A stretch of 63,312 nucleotides of DNA from CAVVEC01 sp963770485 (GTDB lineage Bacteria; Acidobacteriota; Terriglobia; Terriglobales; Acidobacteriaceae). The notes beneath the pieces were generated by a model that saw only the letters and a list, made by a program, of their open reading frames with translations, was not told the DNA's origin and ran no database searches. Numbering within the stretch: the first letter of the stretch is position 1; each line of letters starts with the position of its first letter. The translations under genes were made by a program, and so were the position numbers. Shown here in pieces: positions 8,072 to 18,110 of this stretch. The stretch covers positions 1-63,312 of the forward strand of contig CAVYPX010000004.1 in NCBI GenBank assembly GCA_963770485.1. The letters run 5' to 3'.

Positions 8072-8255
8072 TTTAGCGGGCTCCTCTCCCGCTGCCTGCG
8101 CCTGCACAGAGTTGTATACCAAACCGGACCGCACTGTCCGACAGAATATATCAGAAGGATGGCTGCCGCTGTTGCTATTCTAGTTTCTCGGAAGATCAAA
8201 AAAGGGCCCGTGCCAAAGGCGCAAGACCAGCCTTTTGCCCGTATAATAGGCTTTC

Positions 8256-9233
8256 ATGCCCAAGTATTCCATCGTTGTGCCCCTGCACAATGAGCAGGAG
8301 AATGTCACTGATCTCTACGACCGTTTGAAAGCGGTCATGGAGATACACGGGCAGAGCTTCGAGATGGTGCTGGTGGACGACGGCTCCACGGACCGAACAT
8401 TCCACCTGCTGCGTGAGATCGCCGCCGTGGACAGCCGGGTGACCGTGGTCAAACTGCGGCGCAACTTTGGGCAGACTTCGGCTCTGGCCGCCGGTTTTGA
8501 CCACGCCCGCGGCGAATACGTGGTTGCCATGGACGGTGACCTGCAGCACGACCCGGCAGACATTCCTCTGTTTCTGGACAAGCTGTCCGAGGGTTACGAT
8601 ATCGTCAGTGGATGGCGGAAGCAGCGCAGGGACAACTTGTGGCTGCGCCGCATTCCCTCCCGCTGCGCCAACTGGCTGATGGCCAAACTGAGCGGCGTGA
8701 ATATTCACGACTTTGGAACCACGTTCAAGGCGTATCGCCGCGAGTTGCTGGAGCAAGTACCGCTCTACGGCGAGTTACACCGTTTCATTCCTGCCTTGGC
8801 GTCGTGGTACGGCGCGTCCATCTGTGAAGTTCCCATTCGTAACGTGAACCGCGAGCGTGGAAATTCGCACTACGGAATCTCGCGCACCTTCCGGGTGTTT
8901 TTCGATCTGATCACCATACGCTTTCTGCTGCGCTACCTGTCCCGTCCGCTGCACTTCTTCGGCAGCTTGGGAATGCTGAGCATCTTTACCGGAAGCGGGG
9001 TTGCGGTTTGGCTGATGCTGGACAAGATCCTGCATCACTCCGACACCATGACCCAGCATGGTCCGCTCATGATCTTCTCTGCAGTGCTGCTGCTGGCCGG
9101 GCTGAACATGCTGGCTGTCGGCCTGCTCGGCGAGATGCAGGTGCGCCACTACCACGAGCCTGCCCACCGTGCCCCGTACTTCGTGGACCAGCTTCTTCGC
9201 GCGCAGAGCGAAGAGCACACCATCCCGGAATAG
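8256..9233 (+). CDS. family 2 glycosyltransferase, DPM1/GtrB-like, with C-terminal membrane segments
   Basis: This 325-residue enzyme probably transfers a sugar from a nucleotide donor to a polyprenyl phosphate. The GT-A domain starts at residue 3 (YSIVVPLHNEQENV), with DDGSTD near 41-46 and the metal-binding DGDLQHDP near 92-99. Two hydrophobic segments follow (about 232-255 and 268-292; LHFFGSLGMLSIFTGSGVAV and PLMIFSAVLLLAGLNMLAVG). This domain order matches bactoprenol glucosyltransferases (GtrB) and ArnC-like enzymes. No O-antigen cluster surrounds it, so the target glycan is unknown. It ends 28 bp before the convergent GloVer gene. Confidence 0.93.
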   Translation: MPKYSIVVPLHNEQENVTDLYDRLKAVMEIHGQSFEMVLVDDGSTDRTFHLLREIAAVDSRVTVVKLRRNFGQTSALAAGFDHARGEYVVAMDGDLQHDPADIPLFLDKLSEGYDIVSGWRKQRRDNLWLRRIPSRCANWLMAKLSGVNIHDFGTTFKAYRRELLEQVPLYGELHRFIPALASWYGASICEVPIRNVNRERGNSHYGISRTFRVFFDLITIRFLLRYLSRPLHFFGSLGMLSIFTGSGVAVWLMLDKILHHSDTMTQHGPLMIFSAVLLLAGLNMLAVGLLGEMQVRHYHEPAHRAPYFVDQLLRAQSEEHTIPE

Positions 9234-9261
9234 GTCGTAACCCTGAGTGGGTGTTCGTTGC

Positions 9262-10518
9262 TTATGGCGTAAGTTCAAACACGATCCCGCAACCCTCCTT
9301 CTTGCAAGTCGTCCCACCGCGCTTCCCGCCGAGGTAGGTGGTGCCGAAGATGTCGCCATGCTGGTCAAGCACGAGTCCGCCGAAAGGTTCAGACCCTCCA
9401 GCGCCGCCCGGGAAACTGTAGAGTGTAGTTTTCTGCCAGCCACCTTTGACTGGCGACAGCATGAAGACCGTGCCAAACCCATACCTTCCGCCTGCTTGGG
9501 TTGTACCATAAAGGTTGCCGGAACGGTCAAATGCCGGGGCGCCGTAACCGGGGCCCCATCCATCCGCCAAGTCCTTGAACTGGTAAAGAGTCTTTTCCTG
9601 CCACTTGCCACGGACGCGGGTCATTTCGAATACCGTGCCACAGCCGTAGATTTCACAACCGGTTCCGGCATCACCCGCGAATCCGAAGAGATTCCCCTGC
9701 TTATCGGCGGTTAAGTCACTCGGTTGAACCCCGCCGCCGAAACTGCTCTGGAACGAATAAAGGTTGGTGAAACGCCAGCCACGCTTTCCGTGGGAGAGTT
9801 CAAAGACGCTGCCCTCATTGAAAGTTCCATTGGAGTCCGTGGTGCCATAGAGGTTACCGCGATGATCCAAGAGCACCCCCGCATACGGAAGCCCAACATC
9901 CTCATACAACACCACTTCCTTCCATTCGCCCACCGGGCTCGAAATCAATTCGAAGGCGACGCCAGATGATCCCCCGTTCGGTGTAAGTCCGTACAGATGT
10001 CCTTTGCGGTCGAATGCTATCGCCCCCTGGGGGTACGCGCCCTTCTGGTAGGAAGGAAATCTGAAGATGACCTCTTCCTTCCAAGTGCCGAGTTTGATTC
10101 GAAAAGCCGTGCCGATGCTTTGAGAATCGCCACCCGTCGTCGTAGTACTGTAGAAATAGCCGTCCGGGCGCGGTACCAAAGGAGCTCTGGGATTGCTCCC
10201 GTCGCTGCCTCCCTGAAAACGGTACAAAACCGTCTCCTTCCACGCGCTGCCCGATGGCGACAGCGAGAAAATTGTGCCGCAGCCCGTATCAAAAGAATTC
10301 TGGCACGACTGATTTCCGCCATCTTCTGTGGTGCCGTAAAGAATGCCCGTCTTGTCGTCGAGCAGGAGTGTCGCCCACGGGTTGGCACCATCTTTGCCTC
10401 CCTGGAACGTGTGCAACACCTGGGCTCTGCTAGCCGCGAAGGTGTGAGTAGCAAGAATCAAAATCAGACTGAAGATCGTGGAGGCTGGGGCAGGCAGGAA
10501 ACAACGTTGACGCGGCAT
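9262..10518 (-). CDS. secreted GloVer tandem-repeat protein (copy 1)
   Basis: This 418-residue protein has a signal peptide (LPAPASTIFSLILILATHTF, about 8-27). It consists almost entirely of repeats of about 50-60 residues built as VLHTFQGGKDGANPWATLLL, LYGTTEDGG and CGTIFSLSPSG. This is the choice-of-anchor tandem repeat (GloVer) pattern, presumably forming a beta-propeller. The function is unknown; the family is expanded in Acidobacteriota and Verrucomicrobiota and is thought to be extracellular. ATG 10518 has GGAGTG just upstream. Four further copies lie in this window. Confidence 0.9.
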   Translation of the reverse strand: MPRQRCFLPAPASTIFSLILILATHTFAASRAQVLHTFQGGKDGANPWATLLLDDKTGILYGTTEDGGNQSCQNSFDTGCGTIFSLSPSGSAWKETVLYRFQGGSDGSNPRAPLVPRPDGYFYSTTTTGGDSQSIGTAFRIKLGTWKEEVIFRFPSYQKGAYPQGAIAFDRKGHLYGLTPNGGSSGVAFELISSPVGEWKEVVLYEDVGLPYAGVLLDHRGNLYGTTDSNGTFNEGSVFELSHGKRGWRFTNLYSFQSSFGGGVQPSDLTADKQGNLFGFAGDAGTGCEIYGCGTVFEMTRVRGKWQEKTLYQFKDLADGWGPGYGAPAFDRSGNLYGTTQAGGRYGFGTVFMLSPVKGGWQKTTLYSFPGGAGGSEPFGGLVLDQHGDIFGTTYLGGKRGGTTCKKEGCGIVFELTP

Positions 10519-10675
10519 ACGGCACTCCTGCGTCGCATTCTGGCATTCGTTTCTCTAAGAGTCAACAAGAACAGATTCAAGGGGGAAGGGCAGATGCAAC
10601 TGCCGTGATATATCAGCTTCACAGCCAAAACTAAGCCCAGCGTGGCTCCGGTTACGTTATGGACGGGCTTCCTGA

Positions 10676-11788
10676 CTACCTTGTTCCAAAGGCCTCCTTG
10701 TTCACCACGTATGGCATCTTGGTGATGTCGCCTCCGTAGTTATTCTCCAGGACGTCGATCAGCCCTTGCACGCAGCGTCCCGCCATGCCTTTGTTGGGGT
10801 CAGTGGACAGGCGAGTGATGCGGGCGGCGCTGGCAAAATGCGGGTAAAGCCGACAGCGATCTTCGATCGCCGGATCGCGCAGCGGCGAGTCGGGTGGCAG
10901 CGGTTCCTGCTCGTACACATCGAGGGCGGCTCCGGCAATCCAGTTTTCCCGCAACGCTTTCGCCAGCGCGGCTTCCTCAACCACCGGGCCGCGCGAAGTG
11001 TTCACCAGGAATGCCGTGGGCTTCATCATCCGCAGCGTGCGTTCGTTGAAAAGGTGATACGTGGGAGTGGAACTCTCGCCCTCCCGCAGCAACGGGACGT
11101 GCACACTGACAAAATCCGCTCCGGTCAGCGCGTCATCGAAGGTGGTGTACTTGATCCAGGCTCTTTCCCGTGAGATACCGCGCGCGAAGCGCAGGTCTTT
11201 CATCTCCTGAATCGCTTTTACATATTCGTGGTTTTCGTACGCCGGGTCATAGCACAGAATATTCATGTCGAAGCCGGTGCATTTCTTGATCATGGCGAGC
11301 CCGATGCGCCCGGTGCCGATGACCGCCATGGTCTTGCCAGTGACTTCGTCGCCCAGGAAGGGCAGATAGGGATGCCAGTATCCCCACTGGTTATTGCGCG
11401 TGAGATGTTCCGCGGTCCACATCTTTCGCGCCAGAACGCCCAGCATGAAGAACCCAAATTCGGCGGTGGCTTCGGTAAGCACGTCGGCGGTGTGGGTAAA
11501 GGGAATCTTGTAGCGGTTGGCGTCGGCGCGGTTGATATTGTCGAAACCGACCGCGATTTGCGCCACGACTTTAAGATGTCCTTTGCCGGCCTCGAATACT
11601 TCCGCGTCGATGGGATCGCGCAACGTGGTGATCAGGCCGTCAATGCCTGATTTGACCTTCTCGAGGATCAGGTTCTTGGGTGGCGCCTCGGGGCTGGGAT
11701 AGACCTCGACCTCGTAGCCTCGTTTGCGCAGCAGATCAATGGATTCACCGATATCACAGGTGGCAAAAACGCGGAATTTCTGGCTCAT
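10676..11788 (-). CDS. D-isomer-specific 2-hydroxyacid dehydrogenase
   Basis: This 370-residue NAD(P)-dependent enzyme interconverts 2-oxoacids and D-2-hydroxyacids. The Rossmann motif is TMAVIGTGRIGLAMIKK (about 152-168). The substrate Arg is in NTSRGPVVEEAALAKAL (about 267-283). The usual catalytic His is in LYPHFASAARI, where most relatives have PHIGSA. ATG 11788 was chosen over an upstream in-frame extension because GAGAGGATC precedes it. The acid it uses cannot be told; glycerate/hydroxypyruvate or formate-type substrates are possible. An insertion around MKDLRFARGISRERAWIK makes it longer than the compact members. Confidence 0.9.
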   Translation of the reverse strand: MSQKFRVFATCDIGESIDLLRKRGYEVEVYPSPEAPPKNLILEKVKSGIDGLITTLRDPIDAEVFEAGKGHLKVVAQIAVGFDNINRADANRYKIPFTHTADVLTEATAEFGFFMLGVLARKMWTAEHLTRNNQWGYWHPYLPFLGDEVTGKTMAVIGTGRIGLAMIKKCTGFDMNILCYDPAYENHEYVKAIQEMKDLRFARGISRERAWIKYTTFDDALTGADFVSVHVPLLREGESSTPTYHLFNERTLRMMKPTAFLVNTSRGPVVEEAALAKALRENWIAGAALDVYEQEPLPPDSPLRDPAIEDRCRLYPHFASAARITRLSTDPNKGMAGRCVQGLIDVLENNYGGDITKMPYVVNKEAFGTR

Positions 11789-11980
11789 GATCCTCTCGGG
11801 TTGGAAATCTTGCAGACCGGGCCGACACGCCACCCCAAGGGCGCGTTTCGGCGAACACCAATATTACTCCAAGGGATCGCAATGTGCCGAACGGCGCCGC
11901 CCAGCCATGACCCCAAAATTCGCGAAATCTCGCATTGATCAGTGAAGGACGAAAAAAGTCCAAACTCACAAGGAGGCGTT

Positions 11981-13363
11981 ATGAAAAGCGGGATCTTGAA
12001 TCGGTTTTGCCTGGTAGTTTTCTCGGCAGTTCTGGTTTTCTCCAGCGCTGCTCGCGCTGCGGACACTGTGCTGTACAACTTTGCGTTGTCCCCCGACAGC
12101 AACAACTCTTACAGCACCCCAATCCACGACCCGTATGGAAACCTCTATGGCACATCAGCCAAAGGAGGGACGCATGGATATGGCACGGTTTGGGTGCTCT
12201 GCGCCCCAGGCCTTTCGGGGTCGGACCTGTATCCCTGTACTACCGGTCTGCTGAACTGGACCGAATATGTGCTTTACAACTTTAGAGGACCCACTTTCAA
12301 CGATGGCGCTAACCCTTACAGTACGCTGGTATTCAATGGGCTGTACGCAGGGCGAGCGTCTACCCTTTATGGCACGACTTACAACGGCGGTAAGCCTAAA
12401 ACGTGTTCCATCAATGGCGTTGCGGTTGGTTGTGGCACCGTGTTTGAGCTCTGCGCGCCCTCAAACTATGGAGGTTGTGGCGGCGTGAATGCCTGGAAAG
12501 AGCATGTGCTTTACCGATTCCTCGGAGGCAAAGACGGAGCCCATCCTTTTGCCGGTGTGATCACCGATAAGGCCAGCGACCTATTCGGGACGACCGTTTA
12601 CGGCGGCGGGCTCGGAACCTGCATCCCCAGCGGTAGCGCGAATCAATTCTGCGGCACGGTTTTCAAACTGAAGGGCCAAAGCCCCTGGACCTTCCCAAGG
12701 ACCATCATGCATCGCTTCAAGGGCGGGCCAACGGATGGCGCCAATCCCTACGCAGCCCTGTGCTGCAATACCATTTATGCCATCCCCTATCTCTACGGCA
12801 CGGCACTGAAGGCTGGGGCCAACAATGCGGGCGTCGTCTACCGGGTGCAGAACTCCGGCACTTTCCCGCAGACCATTCTCTACAACTTCTGCTCCGTTTC
12901 GGGCTGCCCGGATGGCGCCAGTCCCTATGCGGACGTGATCTTTGACACCGCAGGAAACCTGTACAGTACGGCCAGTCAAGGAGGTTCGGGTGGATACGGC
13001 ATCGCCTATGAACTAACACCCGCCGGTCCGCCTTGGACCCAGACTATACTCTACAGCTTCCTGGGAACACCGGATGGAGGCAATCCGGCCGCGGGTCTGC
13101 TTTTTGACAATTCAGGCAATCTGTACGGCACTACCCTGTACTACGGTACAGGATGCGGCACCTGCGGCACGGTCTACGAACTGACGCCCGCTGGTCCGCC
13201 CTGGACGGAAACCATCCTTCAAGACCTCCTCGGGCCCGCGAGCGATGGAGACCTTCCCTTCGGAGGCCTAACCTTCGATCCGGCAGTCTCCACCACCGAA
13301 CTGTATGGCGCTACCGTCGGCGGGGGCGGGAATTCTGTTGGAATCGTTTACTCGGTGCCGTAA
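11981..13363 (+). CDS. secreted GloVer tandem-repeat protein (copy 2)
   Basis: This protein has 460 residues from ATG 11981, which is preceded by AAGGAGG; upstream in-frame codons lack such a site. A signal peptide (LNRFCLVVFSAVLVFSSAAR) is followed by about seven repeats of the VLYNF-DGANPYS-LYGTTYNGG-CGTVFEL type. Several repeats carry Cys pairs (CGTCGTVYEL, CSINGVAVGCGTVFEL), which could form disulfides outside the cell. Copy 2 is the longest in the window and diverges from the dehydrogenase. Its 3' end faces the N-acetyltransferase across a strong hairpin. Confidence 0.9.
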   Translation: MKSGILNRFCLVVFSAVLVFSSAARAADTVLYNFALSPDSNNSYSTPIHDPYGNLYGTSAKGGTHGYGTVWVLCAPGLSGSDLYPCTTGLLNWTEYVLYNFRGPTFNDGANPYSTLVFNGLYAGRASTLYGTTYNGGKPKTCSINGVAVGCGTVFELCAPSNYGGCGGVNAWKEHVLYRFLGGKDGAHPFAGVITDKASDLFGTTVYGGGLGTCIPSGSANQFCGTVFKLKGQSPWTFPRTIMHRFKGGPTDGANPYAALCCNTIYAIPYLYGTALKAGANNAGVVYRVQNSGTFPQTILYNFCSVSGCPDGASPYADVIFDTAGNLYSTASQGGSGGYGIAYELTPAGPPWTQTILYSFLGTPDGGNPAAGLLFDNSGNLYGTTLYYGTGCGTCGTVYELTPAGPPWTETILQDLLGPASDGDLPFGGLTFDPAVSTTELYGATVGGGGNSVGIVYSVP

Positions 13364-13400
13364 CGACAACAGTTCGCCGGCTTCGTCGGAATGATCCACT

Positions 13401-13430
13401 TCGAATCCAGGGCTGCGGCCCTGGGTTCGA
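13401..13430. terminator. bidirectional terminator-like hairpin
   Basis: TCGAATCCAGGGC (13401-13413) and GCCCTGGGTTCGA (13418-13430) form a 13-bp stem with one G-T wobble and a TGCG loop. It lies between two convergent genes, so it can end transcription from both sides. A T-rich stretch (GTGTTTTGCG) follows on the plus strand. Confidence 0.7.
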
Positions 13431-13462
13431 GTGTTTTGCGAACGGCGGCCTATGGCTTACCT

Positions 13463-14311
13463 CTAGACTCGGCCGCCTAGGAACGGATCGCCCCAGGCAT
13501 CCTGCAACTCTTTCAGGCCGTTTGTGGCTTCCGTCACAATATTTCCCGGTATTCCGAAATGCTCTTCAATCTTGGCGACCAATTCATCATGGCTCTGCAT
13601 CGAGTGTATGCTCGATCCGGTTGCTTTCGATTCAATAAAACTCAAATTATGGATCACGACAGAGCGGCCAGGATAGAAACGGGCCAGCAGGATCGAATTC
13701 AGGAACGTTGCGTCGGCTCGGAAGGAATCCGCGATCACCCGGCTGAAATCTTCAATCCGCTTCGGTTCCGGTTTCGCCAGGTATCCGTGTTTTAGAACTC
13801 CATCCCGATGCAACTCGAGGCGCGAGCACCGATTCGCATCCTGCGCTTTGAGGACGTACCGGTCGCGGCCCAGGGCGACTACATAATCCGTTGTCAGATC
13901 GCGGGGAAGCGGCGACAAGAACGGGGCGGCGTAGCCAGTGTCAACGAGATACTGCCTACCCTCCACGCTCACCATGCTCAACGCATGAACGGCGGGCGTC
14001 GACATGTCCGCCGCGCACAACTTTACCGAATATCCCAGGCTCGCCAACAAAAGGTAAAAGTAGAAGTTGTTGGAGTAGCACGTGCCGCCAAAGTGGTATC
14101 GTTCGATGCCGTCGAGATACTGCTGAATGCTGGGCAGGGCAGTCAGAGATAGGCGTTTCTTGTAATACAGTTTAGAAATGTTTTCAAAGGGGACACGGGT
14201 GAGGTGTGCCGTTACCAATTCCGTGAGAGCCTCGATGCCAGGTTCTGTTTTCGACAGGCCCAGAACGCGCAGGTATCGAAGAACGAGATCCCCGCTCAGT
14301 GCGCGAGACAT
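13463..14311 (-). CDS. arylamine N-acetyltransferase family protein
   Basis: This 282-residue protein has the NAT cysteine-protease-like fold. The Cys-His-Asp triad is visible: Cys78 in FGGTCYSNN, His109 in AVHALSMV, Asp124 in YLVDTGYAAPF. RVPFENISK near 39-47 is the usual N-terminal motif. NATs move an acetyl or acyl group from acyl-CoA to an amine; here the substrate is unknown, and similar proteins act in natural-product release. The start overlaps no other gene. It sits 17 bp downstream of transketolase on the same strand and may be co-transcribed with it. Confidence 0.88.
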   Translation of the reverse strand: MSRALSGDLVLRYLRVLGLSKTEPGIEALTELVTAHLTRVPFENISKLYYKKRLSLTALPSIQQYLDGIERYHFGGTCYSNNFYFYLLLASLGYSVKLCAADMSTPAVHALSMVSVEGRQYLVDTGYAAPFLSPLPRDLTTDYVVALGRDRYVLKAQDANRCSRLELHRDGVLKHGYLAKPEPKRIEDFSRVIADSFRADATFLNSILLARFYPGRSVVIHNLSFIESKATGSSIHSMQSHDELVAKIEEHFGIPGNIVTEATNGLKELQDAWGDPFLGGRV

Positions 14312-14328
14312 GTCCGCTTCCTGCGTGT

Positions 14329-16389
14329 CTACCTGCTCCAGTGTTCTGCGAACTGATGCTCCTCTTTCGCGGCGCCGGCCCGTTTCACGTCCATCAACTC
14401 CGCAGCCTTCTTGGCGATGTGCTCGGCGCTAACCTCGAATTCCTTGATCAGCTCCCAGGGCGCACCGGAATCGCCGAAGCGATCCTTCACTCCGATTGCT
14501 CCCGTGATGATAGGCACTCCGTAGAGCAGGGGACTCTCAGTGATGACCCCGCTGACCCGCCAAGCGAGCGCACCAATCTGGTGCTCTTCCGCAGTGACGA
14601 TCACGCCAGTTTCCCGAGCCGCGCGCAGAATGGCGGCTTCGTCAATCGGCTTGAGGGTATGCAAGTTGATAACGCGGCTCTCGTATCCGAAATCAGTCTT
14701 CAGGATCCATGCGGCCCGCATAGCCTCGGGCACCATCGGTCCGCAGGCAATAATACTGAGATCCTCCTGCTCATCCTCGTAATCGGAAGCAAGGCTGGTT
14801 ACGAAGGCGTCGGCAAAATTGGCGGCCTCTTTGCGGAAGCGAATTACATTGGCATGGCCGAAGCGGAACGGAGTGCGTTCGTCGGTGACGATGGGCGTAG
14901 CTTCACGCGCAAAGCGGATGTACTTAGGACCTTGATGCTTGAGCAGCAGATAATTGGTGGCCTTGCGGGTCTCAACGGCGTCGCAAGGAACTACCACGGA
15001 CATATTCGGCAGGCCACACATGGCAAACAGATCTTCCAGAGCCTGATGAGTGGCACCGTCCGGGCCAACCGAGACCCCGCCGTGAGCGCCGGCGATGAGC
15101 ACATTGAAATCTCCGTAGCATACCGAAGTGCGAATCTGATCCAGGTTGCGGGCCGCGGCAAAAGTCGCGTACGTGCCCAGCACCGGAAGCTTGCCCTCCT
15201 TAGCCAGTCCGGCAGCAGCGGATGTGGCCGACTGCTCGGCGATCCCCATGCTGATCCAGCGCCGCTTGCGCTCCGGTTTTGAGGTGTAGAAGTCGCTGAT
15301 GGTAATCGAGCCGGAAATATCCAATCCCATGCAGACCACGCGCTCGTCATCTCCATTCTCGGCGAGTGATTGGCCGAAGCCTTTGCGCGTAGGCTCCATT
15401 TTGACTTTCATATTCCCGTTTGCATTCCACCAGTAATCGCGGCGGAATTTCGGCATCTTGGCCTCGAGGCGCCGGTCCACCTCAGCCTGGTAGTACTTTG
15501 CGCTGTTGAGCATCTGCTGGTAGGGAATTCTGTCGGTGACTTTCAATTCCGCGAGAGCCTTCAGCAGTTCGTCGTAGTTGGGTGATCTTCCGTGCCAGCC
15601 GGCCAGGTCTTCCATGAAGCTCACGCCTTTGCCTTTAATCGTGTCCGCCAGGATTACCGTGGGTTTGCCGGATGTTGCTTTGGCCTTCTCTAACGCCTCG
15701 ACCACTTGCGTCATGTCATGACCGTTGATGCGCAGGACTTCCCAGCCGAAGCTGCGGTACTTCTCATCCAGCGGATCGACATTCATCACGTCGGAAACTT
15801 TCCCGTCAATCTGCAGGCGGTTGCAGTCCACGATGCCGATCAAGTTGTCGAGCTTGTAGTGCCCGGCTTCCATGGCGGCTTCCCAGATTTGCCCTTCCTG
15901 CTGCTCGCCATCGCCCATCAGGCAAAATGTTTTGTAGTTCTTGCCGTCGAGCCTACCGGCCAGCGCGATGCCCACGCCGATGCTCAACCCCTGTCCCAGC
16001 GATCCGGTGGAAACCTCGATGCCGGGCAGCTTGAGCCAATGCGGATGTCCCTGATACGGCGACCACAGCTTGCGCAGCAACGCAACGTCTTCCGGCGGGC
16101 AGAAGCCGGCGAATGCGAGGCCAAGATACAGGCTGGGAGCTTTGTGTCCGGTGGACCAGATAATGCGGTCGCGGTCCGGCCAGGACGGATTCTCGGGGTC
16201 GTGGTCGGCGACCTTCAGATAAAGAGCCGCCGTAATGTCCATAATGGAAAGTGTTCCGCCCGCGTGGCCGGAACCGGCCGCGCACAGGGCGACCAGGTCG
16301 TAGCCGCGCATCAGGTTTGCGGCGTCTTTGAGATCTTCGATGGAATAGTCCCGAATGATTGCACCACTGGTAGAATTCTTGAGAGCCAT
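14329..16389 (-). CDS. tkt: transketolase
   Basis: This 686-residue thiamine-diphosphate enzyme moves two-carbon units between sugar phosphates in the pentose phosphate pathway. The N-terminal PP domain shows AAGSGHAGGTLSIMDI and the ThDP-binding GDGEQQEGQIWEA, with a metal Asn in DCNRLQIDG. The Pyr domain begins near 345 (RKGFGQSLAENG) with the catalytic Glu in MGIAEQSATSAAAGLA. The C-terminal domain starts near 555 (LSIIACGPMVPEAM). Both halves are in one chain, unlike the split type found in many archaea and some bacteria. ATG 16389 (MALKNST) with AAGGATAAGG upstream was chosen; an upstream extension adds 19 residues. Confidence 0.95.
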   Translation of the reverse strand: MALKNSTSGAIIRDYSIEDLKDAANLMRGYDLVALCAAGSGHAGGTLSIMDITAALYLKVADHDPENPSWPDRDRIIWSTGHKAPSLYLGLAFAGFCPPEDVALLRKLWSPYQGHPHWLKLPGIEVSTGSLGQGLSIGVGIALAGRLDGKNYKTFCLMGDGEQQEGQIWEAAMEAGHYKLDNLIGIVDCNRLQIDGKVSDVMNVDPLDEKYRSFGWEVLRINGHDMTQVVEALEKAKATSGKPTVILADTIKGKGVSFMEDLAGWHGRSPNYDELLKALAELKVTDRIPYQQMLNSAKYYQAEVDRRLEAKMPKFRRDYWWNANGNMKVKMEPTRKGFGQSLAENGDDERVVCMGLDISGSITISDFYTSKPERKRRWISMGIAEQSATSAAAGLAKEGKLPVLGTYATFAAARNLDQIRTSVCYGDFNVLIAGAHGGVSVGPDGATHQALEDLFAMCGLPNMSVVVPCDAVETRKATNYLLLKHQGPKYIRFAREATPIVTDERTPFRFGHANVIRFRKEAANFADAFVTSLASDYEDEQEDLSIIACGPMVPEAMRAAWILKTDFGYESRVINLHTLKPIDEAAILRAARETGVIVTAEEHQIGALAWRVSGVITESPLLYGVPIITGAIGVKDRFGDSGAPWELIKEFEVSAEHIAKKAAELMDVKRAGAAKEEHQFAEHWSR

Positions 16390-16691
16390 AGCCTTATCCT
16401 TCCGCGCCGGCGTGGACAGAGGATTGCTGGCGCTGGTATCCCGCAAATTGAGTCTAGATGGGGATGTCCGCCCGCTCAGTGAGGAAGATCACAAGGGGCT
16501 GTGACGTCGGTACAGAATTTGGCCACGGATCTTTACGGATTTACACGGATCCGATGGGTCGGCGCAAGCCGTGGGGTAAGGAGTTGGAAACGAGTGACAC
16601 GGACGCACGGGCGGGGACTCTCGCCCCTACATGGAATTGCCCCTCGTGATCTCTGCGGAATTTCTCAGCGAACTCTGCGATTAAAGGCCTG

Positions 16692-17900
16692 CTACAGATT
16701 CCGCTTGGTCCACTGATCAATCCGGTCCAGCGCCTTGTTCAGGTTGTCCAGCGAATTGGCTACGCTGAAACGCAGGTAGCCTTCTCCGTAATCGCCGAAT
16801 GCGGTCCCGGACAGGCACGCCACGCCTGCTTCTTCCAGCAACGTGTCGGCAAGTTTCTTCGACTTCCATCCTGTCTTCATTACGTTGGGGAAGACGTAGA
16901 AAGCGCCCTTGGGCAGGCGGCAGGAGAAGCCCTTGATGCGGTTCAGTCCCGCGACGAAGGCATCGCGCCGCCGCTGGAATTCATCCCGCATGTGGTCCAC
17001 CGACGACTGATCGCCACGAATCGCCTCGATCCCAGCAATCTGAGTGAAGCTGGCCGTGCAGGAATTTGAATTGGTCATAAGGCGGGTGATGTGCGTCGCC
17101 AGATCGGGGCGCATGACGCCGTAGCCCATGCGCCATCCGGTCATGGCATAGGTCTTGGAGAAACCATCGAGCAGAATGGTGCGTTCCTTGAAGCCGGGCA
17201 CCGACATGATCGAGTAATGCTCGCCTTCAAAGATCAGGCGGCTGTAAATTTCATCGGACAGGACAAGGATGTTGCGGTCGCCGATCGCCTCGGCGATATC
17301 GTGAATGTCCTGCGTGCTCAGCACGCCACCGGTCGGATTTTGGGGCGAATTTATTATGACAAGCTTAGTGCGATCCGTGATGAGCGAGGCCAGTTCGTTC
17401 ACGTCGAGGCCGAAGTCTCGCTCCTCGTGCAGGCGAATGGGCACGGCCTTGGCGCCGACGTAGTTGATCATCGATTCGTAAATGGGGAAGCCGGGATTGG
17501 GATAAATGATCTCATCTCCCACGTCAGCTAGGGCCAGGATCGTGAAGAAAATTATCGGCTTGCCGCCCGGGACTACGACCACCTCGTCGCTCGTTACCGG
17601 CACTCCGCGCGAGCGGCTAACCTCTTGGGCGATGGCCTGCCGCAGTTCCGGCAAACCGGCGGACGGCCCGTAGTGGGTCCAGCCTTTGTGCAGGGCATCA
17701 ACCGCCGCCTCGACCACGTTCTTCGGTGTATCGAAGTCGGGCTCACCGATTTCCAGGTGAACGATGTCCTTGCCCTGACGCTCCAGGGCGCGCGCCTTAT
17801 TCAAGACTTCAAAGGCAGTCTCGGTACCAAGGCGCGACATGCGCTCGGCTAAACGGAGTTCGTACTGCGTGGCTTTTTCCATGGTCGCAAAGGTTGTCAT
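16692..17900 (-). CDS. PLP-dependent class I/II aminotransferase
   Basis: This 402-residue fold-type I aminotransferase of the AspC/AlaA-like group has LEIGEPDFDTPKNVVEAA near 48-65, NSPQNPTGG near 184-192, LSDEIYSRLIFEGEHY near 216-231, and the PLP Lys in LLDGFSKTYAMTGWRMGYG near 247. The C-terminal Arg is in EGYLRFSVANS. Donor and acceptor cannot be distinguished from aspartate, alanine or aromatic types by sequence alone. A GGAGG Shine-Dalgarno precedes ATG 17900. A second aminotransferase of a different subgroup is divergently placed 210 bp away. Confidence 0.92.
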   Translation of the reverse strand: MTTFATMEKATQYELRLAERMSRLGTETAFEVLNKARALERQGKDIVHLEIGEPDFDTPKNVVEAAVDALHKGWTHYGPSAGLPELRQAIAQEVSRSRGVPVTSDEVVVVPGGKPIIFFTILALADVGDEIIYPNPGFPIYESMINYVGAKAVPIRLHEERDFGLDVNELASLITDRTKLVIINSPQNPTGGVLSTQDIHDIAEAIGDRNILVLSDEIYSRLIFEGEHYSIMSVPGFKERTILLDGFSKTYAMTGWRMGYGVMRPDLATHITRLMTNSNSCTASFTQIAGIEAIRGDQSSVDHMRDEFQRRRDAFVAGLNRIKGFSCRLPKGAFYVFPNVMKTGWKSKKLADTLLEEAGVACLSGTAFGDYGEGYLRFSVANSLDNLNKALDRIDQWTKRNL

Positions 17901-18110
17901 TATATCCTCCGGCGCGGCAATCGTGCCCGCAATGAAAGTCGGTGCTGGGCCCCTAACATTATGCCACTTTCAGCCCACCTCCATTGTGCCTTAACGGCGA
18001 GACGGAAGTCGGGGTCAGAAATCACATAGGAGGGTGACAAATGACACCGGCTATTGGTTCATCCGAGCGAAGTCCGCGCCTCACGCGTCTTCCGCGTATC
18101 ATGGTCGGTT

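Noticed and set aside
14299..15282. 327-residue plus-strand ORF across transketolase
   Set aside because: Antisense to a clear transketolase with all domains; no recognisable content.
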